From the NCBI GenBank assembly GCA_942159475.1, contig OW804097.1:5981685-6045684 (forward strand): a DNA stretch of 64,000 nt. Reading direction: 5' to 3'. Below are positions 25,436 through 36,839 of the stretch, piece by piece; positions within the stretch are counted from its first letter, which is position 1; each line of letters opens with the position of its first letter. Below the pieces are notes generated by a model. That model saw nothing but the letters and a program-made list of their open reading frames with translations. It did no database searches and was not told the origin of the DNA. This stretch comes from Sthenelais limicola. Taxonomy: Eukaryota; Annelida; Polychaeta; Phyllodocida; Sigalionidae. A program made the position numbers and the translations under genes.

Positions 25436-26020
25436 TATGTACCCTCTCTACTACAGGTGAACTGACTTGGATCCTAACACTCATTGACAGGTAATATTAT
25501 CAGTGCATTATTGGCCAAGGCACTGATGGACTATCGACACAGATAATGTAGTGAAATATTGTTTCAAGTTCTCTATTGGTCCAAGAGTTCAACAAACACC
25601 TTGAGGTGTAATAGTTATTTATGGTTACAATAACAATTTGGGCAAGATAAGCAACACAAAATGACGAGACATTTGTTGATATCAGGGAGCGAGGATATCA
25701 CAATCAAAATCTTAATGGGGTGTGTTGGCAAATCACTCATCTCGAGCAGGTTAACTTAGGTAAATGAGTAACTCGGTAGAGCCAGAAGATTCCAGGAGGA
25801 ATGTGAAATATATCTCATGTGTATTGAGAGATAGGATCACAGTGGTACAGGAATAGCAGCAATGAAGCCTATACTAGAGGAGTCTAGAGTTGGTAAATCT
25901 CCCTTCTGTTCTCTAGCGAGGTCCATCTGCTACTACTTTCTAAAAGTCAAGCTGCGTTGCTCCTGCCTCTCCGAGTCTCTCTCTCAGGGAAGGGGGCTAT
26001 ATTTTTGGTGAGGTGAGGTT

Positions 26021-27713
26021 ACATTCGGCGTACCACAAGGAACTATTTTAGGACCGATCCTATTCACAATTTACATAAATGATATGCACCGAGTTGTCCA
26101 AAACTCAACAATTCAGCATTATGCAGACGATACAGTCTTATTTATCAGTGAAAAATCAGAAAAAAACAATTTCAAATCACTTCAGGACGATCTAAACTTG
26201 ATCGACACTTGGTGTAAATCGAACAAGATATCAATGAACGTTTCGAAAACTAAGTACATAAATTTCAAAAATAATAGAAAAAAATCAGCAAATATTACTG
26301 ACTCTCATAACCTCACCCTGGGCAAGGAACAAATACTCGAAGTCCAAGAATACAATTATCTTGGTCTTATGATTGATCAACGACTTTGCTTCGTAACTCA
26401 AGTGTCAAAAGTTGTAAACAATGTCAAATGGAAAGTTAGATTGCTTGGCAATGCCAGGTATATGCTAACAAAGAAAGTCAAAATTGATATTATCAAGACT
26501 CTAATCGTCCCTCTAATTGACAGAGGAGATGTCTTCTATTCTAACTCGAATAAACATCAATTAAACAGACTGCACTCACTGTTAAATGCAGCAGTGAGAG
26601 CAGCTCTAAACCTATCCAAGAGAAACAGTGTTGAGAGTGAACTCAGGAATATCAATATTTTGCCCAATGAACTGAGAAGGGAGGTCCATATTCTCGAATG
26701 TGCACATCACCTTGCCAAAAGTGAAACAAATCTAGATTTAAGGGCCCTGCCCACTAGAAGCCATGCAGAAATAGGAGAAATCTTAAATTTACGCACCCTA
26801 ATTCGGCCTTCTACCAAAACGATTTTCTATATAAAGCCTGTTCAGCCTGGAATAAGCTGAATAAAAATACTCAAAATTTAGTCATTAGAAAAGAATTCCG
26901 GAAAAGTGTACAGTCCATAATCAAAGCTCGTGTCAATGGCGTGTAGGCCGGAATATGGACCTTCCCCCTCCACCTATTTGTAGAAATATTGTTGATTCAT
27001 ACTTAGTTCCTTTGAGTTTAATCATAATTATAAGTAAATAAAATAAGCATTACATATACTGAAAATTCAGGTCCCCACGAATGACTGAATTGTAAAGTAT
27101 TCCTGCACATATTGCAGAGCTAATGTATCTATTTCTACTCTCTTGTATTATGTTGTATTGAGTTGAATTGAGACGTTGGGTTTATAGAAATAATATATTT
27201 TATTTTCAACCCTCTATATTGTATTGTATTGTGACGTTGAGTTTATCGAAATAATGTATCCAAATCTCTTCACTGACTTATGTTAAAGTCTATGTCGTTC
27301 CAAAAATGTATAATTTCAGTAACTATGTAAGCTCATGCTGTACTGTATGAGCAGGCTTATATACTCACTATCTTGCCTCTAGTTTATTTTTAGATATTAC
27401 ATGTCTGCCTGAGTTGTACTAGTCAAGTCACTCTTAATGCCCATGAGAGCCACCTATGTTACTCACCCACTAGTTATATTCATCTGGGTTTCCATTGTTT
27501 TATTCTGCTTTGCTTATATCCTCTTACATTATATATTCCTACCATATCTTCCAAATTTGGTAACTGTCGGAAGAAATGGTACCCTCGCTGTACCATATGG
27601 ACATGTCGACCTTTTTGTCAATCACTTATACTCGCTCATTTGTACTCTTCTGTACTCTATGAAAGTGGCAAATAAAAAACAACTTATCTTATCTTATCTT
27701 ATTTTATTTTATT
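26021..27713 (+). mobile_element. 5'-truncated LINE (RT fragment)
   Basis: The fragment begins abruptly inside the reverse transcriptase at FGVPQGTILGPILFTIYIND, continues with the catalytic YADDTVLFI (about 26111) and the thumb and C-terminal region (YLGLMIDQRL; LIVPLIDRGDVFYS). The frame is open to 26860, where a single-base shift moves it to ACSAWNKLNKN and a stop after RVNGV at about 26945. The 3' UTR runs to a (TTATC)n/(TTATT)n tail at 27680-27713 preceded by AATAAAAAAC. It has no ORF1, endonuclease or finger region. The style is CR1/L2/Jockey. Confidence 0.85.
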
Positions 27714-28287
27714 TTCCAATGGGGGAGCTTGGTAGAGCGGTACACAGGGCCACGCCAGCTTGTAAAATGCGTGCAAATAAATATAATCAAAGGGCCAATA
27801 ACTTTAGATAGCAACCACCCGAATATTAATGATATAATTAAATGAATAATGATGATTAATATAAAAATATGACAACACTGAGACCAGGTGTGGGTCAGGT
27901 TCAAAGCTGAGGAGATTGGATATTAACACATGCATTCTCTCTGTATTCTTGCTAATTAAAGCCCAAACTATATGAAAAATAAATTAAGTGAATTGCAAGC
28001 TTTAGAACCCTCAATTAATCGATCATTCAATTATTCATTCTTTTATTACCCAAACAAATCGTCAAGAATTACACATGGCGGGAAATTCAAAATGGCGAAC
28101 GTGTTTTTGAATCGATCCTGCTAGGTGTACCGAATTGGTGATTTATTCGGGCCTCACGCTATTCTAGGGAACTTTTATTTGTGTACGGTGAGGAAATACC
28201 ATACCTACACTAAATCCGTGGTGTCAGGATTTTTTAAATGTGAATATTTGAAGATTTCTGGACTTTTGATCATACGTCGACTGGCCT

Positions 28288-30198
28288 ATGGGCGATGATA
28301 GAGTGAAAATGGGGGACCAAAACAATGAAGTCGAAGCCGGCGATATGATTGTCGATTTCTCCCGGCCCAAGGTATCCAGTACTCTGGTCGGCAGAGGTAA
28401 GAGAACGAGTAGCAAATTATCACCGATGGATGCTGTCGATCAGAAAAGGCATAGAAATGCTGACCCTAACTACGATGATATACTTAAACTGGCGGCAAAA
28501 GGGAGAGAAATGGATAAAGACATTACAACTGTGTTTCAAAGAGTCAGTACTCTATCTGCGACGAGTGATAATCACATTGACTTATTGCAACAACTCCTTT
28601 CCAACCAGCTCAAACTAAAGGAGTCGATGGAGGATATACAAAATAAAATGGCCACCAAAGATGACCTAAATGAACTGGAAGATAAATGCAAGGTATCAGT
28701 CGAATCGCTTGACAGTAAGCTGGAGGCACAGGCAAGGAAATCTAGTTACCTATGTTCGCAAGCAGAAAAGCTTAAAGATGATCTTGAAATTAATTGACAA
28801 CAACAGAAAGAAACTTACGTGGTTTTGGAGGGATGTCCCTTGGTACGAAACGAAGACACTGTTGTTCTGGCCAGGAAAATTATTAAAATGTTATTTCCCA
28901 CGTCTTGGGAAGGCTCTGTTGATATAGCATACAGAGAAGTCAAGTCAAACGCCAAAAAAGGCAGTCACCAACCAATTGTCATTAAGGTAGTTCATCGAGC
29001 ATTGAAGGAAGCCCTTATACGTAAACGTGATCCCTTTAAAGATGAGAAAATCTTTCCATCCAAGGTTTGGTTCAACAAAAAGTACATGTTCTTTCATGAG
29101 CACGACAGTGTTGAAATGAGGCAGAAGAAAAATCTCATGCGACTATTGGCCAAGAAAGCTGTAGATGCAGGAGCAGATCCCAAATGTACTAAGCCTAAGG
29201 GTGACCAAGTGATGATCAACGGTGTCACATATAACTCGAGGCAATTACATACTCTGGACGACCAGTTCTCAGTGGAAAATGTCAAAATCATGAAGGTAAA
29301 GAATGGCATTGCGTTTCAGAGTGAAAAGGCGTATTTAAGCAACTTTTTCCCCTGCGAATTTATGTATAATGATGTGTGGTTCAACTGCTCTGAGCAGGCA
29401 TTTATGTTTAAGAAGTGTATGGACCACGGCAAGGACGACATCGCCAAGTCGTTACTCGAGCAGCAATGTCCAAGGGAAATTAAAGCCATTGGTGATAGAG
29501 TCTTCACAATTGAGCAGTGGAAAAACAGGCAGGTAGACATCATGTCAGACATCGTGAGATGTAAGTTCTATCAAAACATTCATCTGGCTAAAAAGCTGGT
29601 AAGCACTGGGCAAACCAAATTAATCAAGGCAACTAGCAATCTCTTCTGGGGTGCTGGTTGCTACCTCGGTGACGAAAGACTGGAGAAAGATACGTGGCAG
29701 GGAAAAAACCAACTGGGAGTGATCCTCATGAAGGTTAGAAGTGAGGTAGCTAACGCCATTGCTACTAATTCCTTCAAAGCATTGGTATCCAAGAAGGTCA
29801 AGTCGCCATCGAAACGACTACCAGCTGTGGTCGACAGAGATGGCTACAGGAATCCACGAGTGGCAGCAAGGAAACTTGACAGTAGGAAGTCGTCAACAAC
29901 AGTTTCCACGTCGAATCCATTCGATATATTCGAAAACACATCTGATGACATCAGTAGTAGCTTCAACGAGACAATGGTGCACACTAGTCTCCCAAAACTA
30001 AGCAGATCAAGGGGCGAAGATAGTGTTTACATGGACATACTCGACAATTCTTATATAGACATGTCAACGTCGGAGGCAAATAGGTCAACACGGCAACTCC
30101 GCCCTCTCGCACTAAACCTCCATATGGACGCATACAAACTTGATGAATCAGCACTAGACTTGCACGATATCACCAACAGTCAGTCCACTAAACTATGA
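28288..30198 (+). pseudogene. LINE ORF1: coiled coil, RRM-like region, NADAR domain
   Basis: One frame of 636 codons broken by a single TGA at 28795-28797 (followed by CAA CAA CAG). Residues 1-60 are disordered, and about 63-168 form a heptad-rich coiled coil (DNHIDLLQQLLSNQLKLKES), as in L1-type ORF1 proteins. After the stop, VVLEGCPLVRNEDTVVLARK and PIVIKVVHRALKEALI look like the RRM and C-terminal nucleic-acid-binding part. Residues about 341-486 (29310-29745) are a complete NADAR domain: LSNFFPCEF, FNCSEQAFMFKK, VRCKFYQN, LFWGAGCYLGD, KNQLGVILMKVR. A Ser/Thr-rich tail follows. ORF1 proteins coat LINE RNA; NADAR proteins cleave ADP-ribose-type N-glycosidic bonds, so here the enzyme would travel with the ribonucleoprotein. 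The fusion lies within one open frame with no junction stop. Confidence 0.85.
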
Positions 30199-30729
30199 CA
30201 TTCACTGTAGAGGTCTGTCTCTTTCATATTGCCAATGCCATTGTTTTTTGTAAATATGTTTAGCCTGTTCTCGTGGTAATGTTTTGAATGGCGGCCATCT
30301 TTGCTGTGGGAAAGGGGTACTCGAATGCCGTAATGGTGAGCACTTCCGGCCACGAAAGCCGAACTAACTTGTGTAGACAATCTGTAGGAACGTTATTTCT
30401 CATGTTAATGGTGATATAGTGGACCTCCTTTGTTTAAATGCTCGTGTATTGGTATATTTCCACTGATTTTTGAAAATTAACATTCACTGTCGATTACGAC
30501 ACCTAAGGGTCAAAGGCCACGTCCGGTCAATTATCACTTCCGGTCTCAAAATGACAAGATGGCGGCGTGATACCCAAAAGGAACTTTTTGACAAATGAAG
30601 TAAGTGTTAATAAAGATGTCCTGGCAATTACTACGATGTGCGTGGGGTCTGTCTGACTCCTAAGTGGTATAATCATAGGCAAGATTATGTTATCAGCCTG
30701 CGATTATCTGGTTAGTTATAGCAGTTTTT
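30199..30729 (+). promoter_or_regulatory. Inter-ORF spacer with ETS- and YY1-like sites
   Basis: The 530-nt spacer between the two LINE ORFs has two CACTTCCGG boxes (30341-30349 and 30535-30543, ETS consensus), AAGATGGCGGC at 30556-30566 (YY1-type) and a palindromic ATGGCGGCCAT at 30288-30298. In animals these are core elements of TATA-less promoters, and YY1 sites direct L1 initiation. They could drive ORF2 separately, or mark where an ORF2-only LINE starts. Functional inference only. Confidence 0.4.
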
Positions 30730-33657
30730 ATGTTGGGCGAAGGTTGTTTTGTTTATTCTCGAACGATGATGTGTGACAGTAATATAGACGTCTCTGCGAG
30801 CAAAGGACTGAAAGTTATGTTCTTCAATACCTGTAGTTTGTATACTAAACTAGATTACCTGAAACACGAATATTTGAACGGATTGTATGATATTGTATGT
30901 TTAACAGAAACATGGCTGAGTCGTGACATTACCGATGTTATGTTACTTGCGAATGGCTATAAATTCGTTCGACAAGACAGATCGGTGAATAAACGAGGAG
31001 GGGGTATTATAATATATTATCGAGATACCTACCCATGTCAGACACTAGCTAATTTAAGCCAAAACGATGTTAACGCTGAGATTCTAACCTGTAAAATCAA
31101 ACCAGGTAACAGGAAGGCTATGTTATTATCTGTAACTTATCGGCCCCCGAGTGGTTCCTTAGTAGAGTTTTTCAAAACCCTAGACAATCTAGTGAATTGT
31201 TTGAAAAAAAATTCAATTAGGAATTGCTATAACGTGTTCGGTGGAGATATTAATTTAGATCTAAAGAAAGATAATGTTAACACTCGACGTTTTCTCACTA
31301 TTATTGAGAACAAAGGTATCTTTCAACACATAACTAGCCCCACCAGAGTCACAATGAATAGTTCATCATTAATCGACTTCTTAGCTAGTGATTGTAAAAA
31401 TATATTGAAAAAAGGGACAATAAGTGAGAACATCAGCGATCACTATCCTGTGTATATGATTATAAAAAAATGTAAGTCTCCAGCCAAAGGTATATGTGCT
31501 TCATACAGAGCTCGCCCCATCAGAAACATGTCGTTTAATGTGATAAGGCAGAGTATATATAATAATGATGTGCATATTTTACCACGAGACAACTCTCTTG
31601 ACATTGATCTAACTTGTAATGCTATGATGAATCAGTTTCAGAAGTTGCAGGATAAGTTATATCCCTATAGAAACTATAATATTAGGAATGGCAAGATTGT
31701 CAGGGACATCGAATTAACACGGCTAATAAGGAGGAAAAACAAAGCTTATCAAAAGGCTATTAAGAGTAGGGAGGCAAATGACTGGGCACATGCCAAAGAT
31801 CTTAAAGTTCATGTCCAGAGGAAAATTTTTAGATTAAAAAACGAGGCCATGGTAGATATATGTAATAGATACTCTAGGAATGAAAAAAAATTCTGGGAGC
31901 ATTTAGCAAATGTTTATGGTACTTCTAAACCAAAGGATAGCCGTATAGAACATATTATTAGTTCAGATGGTGTAACTTTACGTGGAAAGGATGCAGCAAA
32001 TTATGCTAATAGTTACTTCTGCAACATACTGCCAAAGTCATCTCCTGATAACCTTAGTTTTATGTTTAATAGAGGTAGGGACTTGCCCAAATTTGTATGG
32101 AATGATGTAATCACGACAGAGAGAGTTATCGAGGTAATCAATCATATTGATGTGAAAAAATCCTGTGGTGTTTTGAATATGAATTCAACATTTCTCAAGT
32201 TTGCCCTTCTTTCAATTATTGATAATTTTGTTTGGTTATTAAATAGGATACGTGTCGAAAAATTTTTCCCAACTTCATGGAAACAATCATTATGCGTCCT
32301 TATACCAAAGAAGGCTAATTCTAGAAAGATTGATGACATTAGATCCATTTCGATCTCCCCAATGATGGGTAAGATTTTTTAAGAACTCATGAGAGAGAAA
32401 ATTGAACAACATCTCCATGAAATTGATTATTTGATACCACAGCAGCATGGTTTTAGATCAGGTTTCAGTACGGATAGTGCGATCTACTCTTTTCTGAGGA
32501 ATGTATTAAAGAACAAAGATAAGGGTCACGATACTGTTGCAGTCTATTTCGATTTGTCCAAGGCTTTTAATTCCATTAATATTGATATTCTTTTGTTTAA
32601 ATTAAGAAAAGTTGGTATCTGTGAAAATCTGGTAAACTTGATCAAAAGCTATTCGACGAATAGAAGTCAAATCACTCAGTTGGGTGATGTATTTTCTGAG
32701 CCTGAACTGCTGCATGCTGGGGTGGCCCAGGGAAGTATTGTAGGGCCCTTACTCTTCATTTTTTATATTAATGATGTGATAGATGTGGGATTCGAGGGGG
32801 ACATTGTCATGTACGCCGACGATTGTGTGATTTTAAATAAGATTGATGTAAATCAGGACATAGAGAGAGTTCAGAATGATGTGCTAAAATTCCAAAACTG
32901 GACTGATAGAAATGGTTTAACATTAAATACTAAAAAAACGAAACTACAGATTTTTCGTGGAAAAAGAGAGCTGAATGCTAACGATTATTTTGTGTATTGT
33001 AATGGTCAAGCCATCGATAGGGTGAATAACTTTAAATACCTAGGTTTCCTCTTGGATGACAGGTTAAATATGATTCTGTATATAAATTCTGTTTGTTCTA
33101 CAGCCATTTTACTGTACAGAAGATTAGCCAGAGTAAGGTTCTATATCTCTAAAAATATATCGATACTGATTTATAAAACTTATATCTTGCCTATTCTAGA
33201 GTATGGTGGACTAGTATTCGATTTGGCACCAAGAAATGAAACAAGAAGGTTACAATTAATCCAGAATAACTGTTTAAGGCTGTGTCAGGGTTTCAGACAG
33301 AGGAGAGCTGAAAATAGAGTCAAAAACATCGATATTCATAATAACTGCAATCTACTGCCGCTCTGCTACAGACGTCTCCAACGCTTTTTCAGTGTTTTCT
33401 GGAATTATTTTGTATTTAATCGCCCTTTATATAATTATAATCTAAGGGACCCATATCGGGTTCAAATTGAAGAATGGAAAAAAGAATCAATTAGGAGAAG
33501 CCTCTTTGTCAGGATTTATAACTTCTGGAACGACCTCCCTCACGGTATAAAGGTAATTGATGAAAAAAAAATATTTAAAAAAGAAATTAAAAAGGTCCTG
33601 ATAAAGAGTTTCAACCTGAGGAGCGAATTTTGGAATCTAGACGCACTCATGTACTGA
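30730..33657 (+). pseudogene. LINE ORF2: APE endonuclease and reverse transcriptase
   Basis: A 975-codon frame with one internal stop, TAA at 32380-32382 (GKIF*ELMREKI). N-terminal apurinic-type endonuclease: NTCSLYTKL, CLTETWL (catalytic Glu), GGDINLDL, SLIDFLASD and SDHYPV. Linker of about 200 residues, then reverse transcriptase: GFRSGFSTDSAI, FDLSKAFNSIN (catalytic Asp), GVAQGSIVGPLLFIFYIND, YADDCVIL (catalytic YADD), YLGFLLDDRL. The C-terminal part (LPILEYGGLVFD ... RIYNFWNDLP) is typical of CR1/L2/Jockey-related LINEs. No RNase H. The product would nick target DNA and prime cDNA synthesis from the element's RNA. The stop falls between motifs 1 and 2 and would remove the catalytic RT core. 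The NADAR-bearing ORF1 lies 531 nt upstream in the same frame. Confidence 0.9.
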
Positions 33658-33810
33658 GTGTTACTATTTTGCAACATAAACTACAGAAATCCGGTATGTA
33701 TTGCTATACGGCAGCGCTTACGCGTCTAGTTTATGTACCGGGTGTTACTGTTTTGTAGCAGCTCTTTTTTCAATACAATGTACTGGGTGTTGCTATTTTG
33801 CATTTCACTT
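33640..33810 (+). repeat. Triplicated GTACTGGGTGTTACTATTTT motif in LINE 3' UTR
   Basis: Three imperfect copies lie at about 33649 (GTACTGAGTGTTACTATTTT), 33736 (GTACCGGGTGTTACTGTTTT) and 33780 (GTACTGGGTGTTGCTATTTT), the first overlapping the ORF2 stop. They may be decayed tandem repeats or a repeated RNA element recognised by the element's own reverse transcriptase. Confidence 0.55.
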
Positions 33811-34125
33811 TCATCTGAGGTTGCCCTATGTGTGTTGCTCGCAGAGGCAAATGTCTCTACTGCCTAAAATTATTTTGATTATATGGTGTGATATCCTATT
33901 CTAACGAGTTTTCCAAGGACTGTCATGAAAATGGACACTGCCCTGGGTGTATGTTCTTAAATCTCATGTTTAATATTATGAGGATACTATATATTATATG
34001 ATATTATTACTTCACTTGTCTAGTATTTTCCCTAACATTTTTTTCTAAAACTCAGCACGCACTGAGAATTATTGTATATATTTGTGCAAAATGTCGTAGC
34101 TGAATAAAAATCTTAAAACAACAAT

Positions 34126-35380
34126 TAAGAGGAGGGGTGTTTACCGTAATTGGTCCTAAGATCTCTTTCTGTATGTTATAGTTTGACTTTTCTATAGTGT
34201 AAAAAGAAGTTTGTAATATTTGTTGGTGGACAATTACTATAAGTAAAGTAGTTAAATATAGCCCATATAGGATGTATCCCAGGATATTGTAGAAAATAGA
34301 CTAATTCCCTGGGGTCGGTGGCAGGACCAGGATTGATTGTTGATTTGGATGTTGTGTTTGTATTCATGTAAACTGGATTTACTGTGTTGGCCTGGCGCTC
34401 GTAATTATTAATTAGAATGTACTGTTGTGTCCTACCTCCCCTCCCTCCTACTATATTACAATAACCCAAGGAGAGGAGAAGGGCTCAACCAATGGGGAGG
34501 TAGGGGCAGGACTTGAGGGCAGCCAGGCCAGGATATAAGTGAGGATTTTTTTGACATTAAAGGTGGTTTTTCTGACTAATCAAGCCTTCATCATGCCTAG
34601 AATATATTCAATACACTGTCTGTGGTACATTATACGTCTTAACGAGGTAGATACCACAAAATGAGAACCTTGCTTCAAAGAGATCTTTGAACATTTTAAG
34701 ATTGATCCACAGACACAACGATATCTTAGGGGTGAATGGTCAATGGTCTCACAGCTAATCTAAACGTAAATCAATACATAGATAACTGCTGCAAACACGG
34801 GTTAAAATCGATAGTTCACTAATAATGTGTTGCATACATATTTGTATCTTGTTTCTTTCTGACTTGGCGCATACTATCATTCTACTATTGACATTCTTCA
34901 ACGAAGGTAGGAGTTTTTAGGATTCATATAGATTATGCATGTATTACCTTATAACCTAATATTATCGTGACAATATAAATATAATAATATTATTGATTTA
35001 ACTCTTCCATCTGTATATATTTTGGTTGAAGAACAATAGTATTCATGCATGACAGAATATGGATATACTTATCGTTACATTTAAGTGTTTACCAAGGTAA
35101 TCTGCAATAAGCAATTTATATATAATGCAAGAATCGTTGGAAAGATTTAGCTGAGTTTAACTGTACATTAAATTGCAATTCATAGCCATGTCAATTTATC
35201 AATACTACTAGATTATAGTAAATAGGTCGGGAACGAAATAATGACACCCTAAGTTCCTCTCAACTCATTCCTCTTCAAATTTCAATATCCTCTGCCCCTG
35301 CCACTGCCCAACCATTCAGACAGATTTCCCTAAAATGTTTGTGCGATATAAATCAACGTTGTTTAATCTATCAATTTTGA
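34126..35380. other. No gene seen
   Basis: AT-rich DNA without coding sequence that I can support. A 97-codon minus frame at 34176-34469 has no recognisable features. This is probably the 5' flank of the Sushi-family pseudogene, whose signal-peptide exon begins at 35383. Confidence 0.5.
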
Positions 35381-36195
35381 AGATGTGGATGGTTTTAAAT
35401 AGCAGCCTAACTACGATCGGAGTATTATTTCGATTGAATATTATTTGTAAGTATGATAATTATTCATAATTAATTATTAACCATATAATTACAAATTATA
35501 TGTTTATATTATATGTCGACCTCTTAATATGAATGTTTCGATTCAGCTGATTTTTCTTTGTGAAGTCACAGTTCTAGTTCTCTCAATGATAACAATATGG
35601 CTATTGAAAAAAGATGGGGAAAGTGTAGATCTTGACGTAGTGTTTAAGGTACCAGTATGATATGGAACCTAAGATCTATATCTATATCTAATACCGCCAA
35701 TTGGCACAATAACCACACTCAAGTATTGCATCTGCATTTAATGAAATTTTCAGACTTTCTCCTGATGCAGTTCCCACAGGCCCACGCCTGGCCGAGACTA
35801 TGTGACAACCCACTTAGTGCTGTAATGGGTCTAAACAAGGAGACATGGTAAACAGAGAAGTAAAGAGTCATTACTACCCAAATGATAAAGTCACTATTGA
35901 ATGTAAACCCCATCATGGAACTGGAAGTCGTGTTCTAAAATGTACCGCATTTAATGGCTGGGAGACTGAGGGGAAAAATACTTTGTCCTGTCATGGTGAG
36001 TATAGGAAATAAAAATAATTAAAGAAATATTATGAGTAATATGAATGAATACAGTACTTGTATGTTATGTCAATATTTACCTGTCTTCAGTTCTGGTCCC
36101 AATGTATACCACCATTGGCAGTGTGAGGAGTACAATTGTTCTCGTTTAGGAAGCCATTAGAAACGGAAATACTGAACTAACTGAAACTGGCGTTA

Positions 36196-36713
36196 TAGTG
36201 GGGTTCGAAATGTAATCCCGTGGGAATTTCATGCTGAAATTGATTTTATTGCAGATAAAAATCCGTGAGGGTCCAAGGGTTTAGGAAATCATGGGTGCCA
36301 TTTTTTTCTCAGCCTTTTAGGTGCCACCAGGGGGCGTTTTGTACCCATTTTTTCACATTTTGTACCCTGACATGTTTATTATTTAGAATACAACTTTAAG
36401 TATATTAGATTGTTTAAAGTACATAAAAAGACCTTTCCAAATCTGTATCATATGATACAATCGAGTAATTAGGTGATTTTTTATGATTTTTCAAATATTT
36501 TCCATTTTACTCAAATTCTGATTTAATCCGCATAACCCCCCAAACAACCACTCGTAACTCAGAAACGCTGTATCTGACAACTAAGTCAACATTAAATATT
36601 TTGTAGAGTGCAAAAAGAGCTTTCATTTGGTATAACTATATAGTGATTTCGTCAAAAACTCGAGTTTTCATGAATTTTTTTGTTTTAAATCTCAATTCCA
36701 CACCAACACTTAT
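36196..36713 (+). repeat. Left terminal inverted repeat of the transposon
   Basis: Complementary to 42654-43182. Contains the phrases CATATGATACAATCGAGTAA and GGTGCCACCAGGGGGCG. The near identity of the two arms shows recent insertion. Confidence 0.9.
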
Positions 36714-36839
36714 GACGGAAACATGCATTGTTAATCTTCACCTTTCACTGTAGAGTGGAAATTATGGATATCAACCAAAGAGATAAGTAACACTAACTTG
36801 TACAAATTGTAGAAATACGCCGCTGACGCCATTTCTACG

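Larger units (their letters stand above)
27760..34125 (+). mobile_element. Near-complete LINE with NADAR-bearing ORF1
   Basis: The element holds a probable 5' UTR (from somewhere in 27760-28287), ORF1 (28288-30198), a 530-nt inter-ORF spacer, ORF2 (30730-33657), and a 3' UTR that ends near 34125 after AATAAAAATC. All coding parts are in the same reading frame and each ORF has exactly one in-frame stop, so this is a young but inactive copy, or one of the stops is recoded. The exact 5' end and target-site duplication could not be fixed by eye. Confidence 0.75.

Noticed and set aside
27722..27765. GCTTGGTAGAGCGG looks like a tRNA or SINE A box
   Set aside because: No B box (GGTTCRANNCC) at the proper distance and no cloverleaf could be drawn.
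27437..27811. 124-codon hydrophobic open frame
   Set aside because: It lies in the 3' UTR of the LINE fragment and runs through its (TTATC)n tail.
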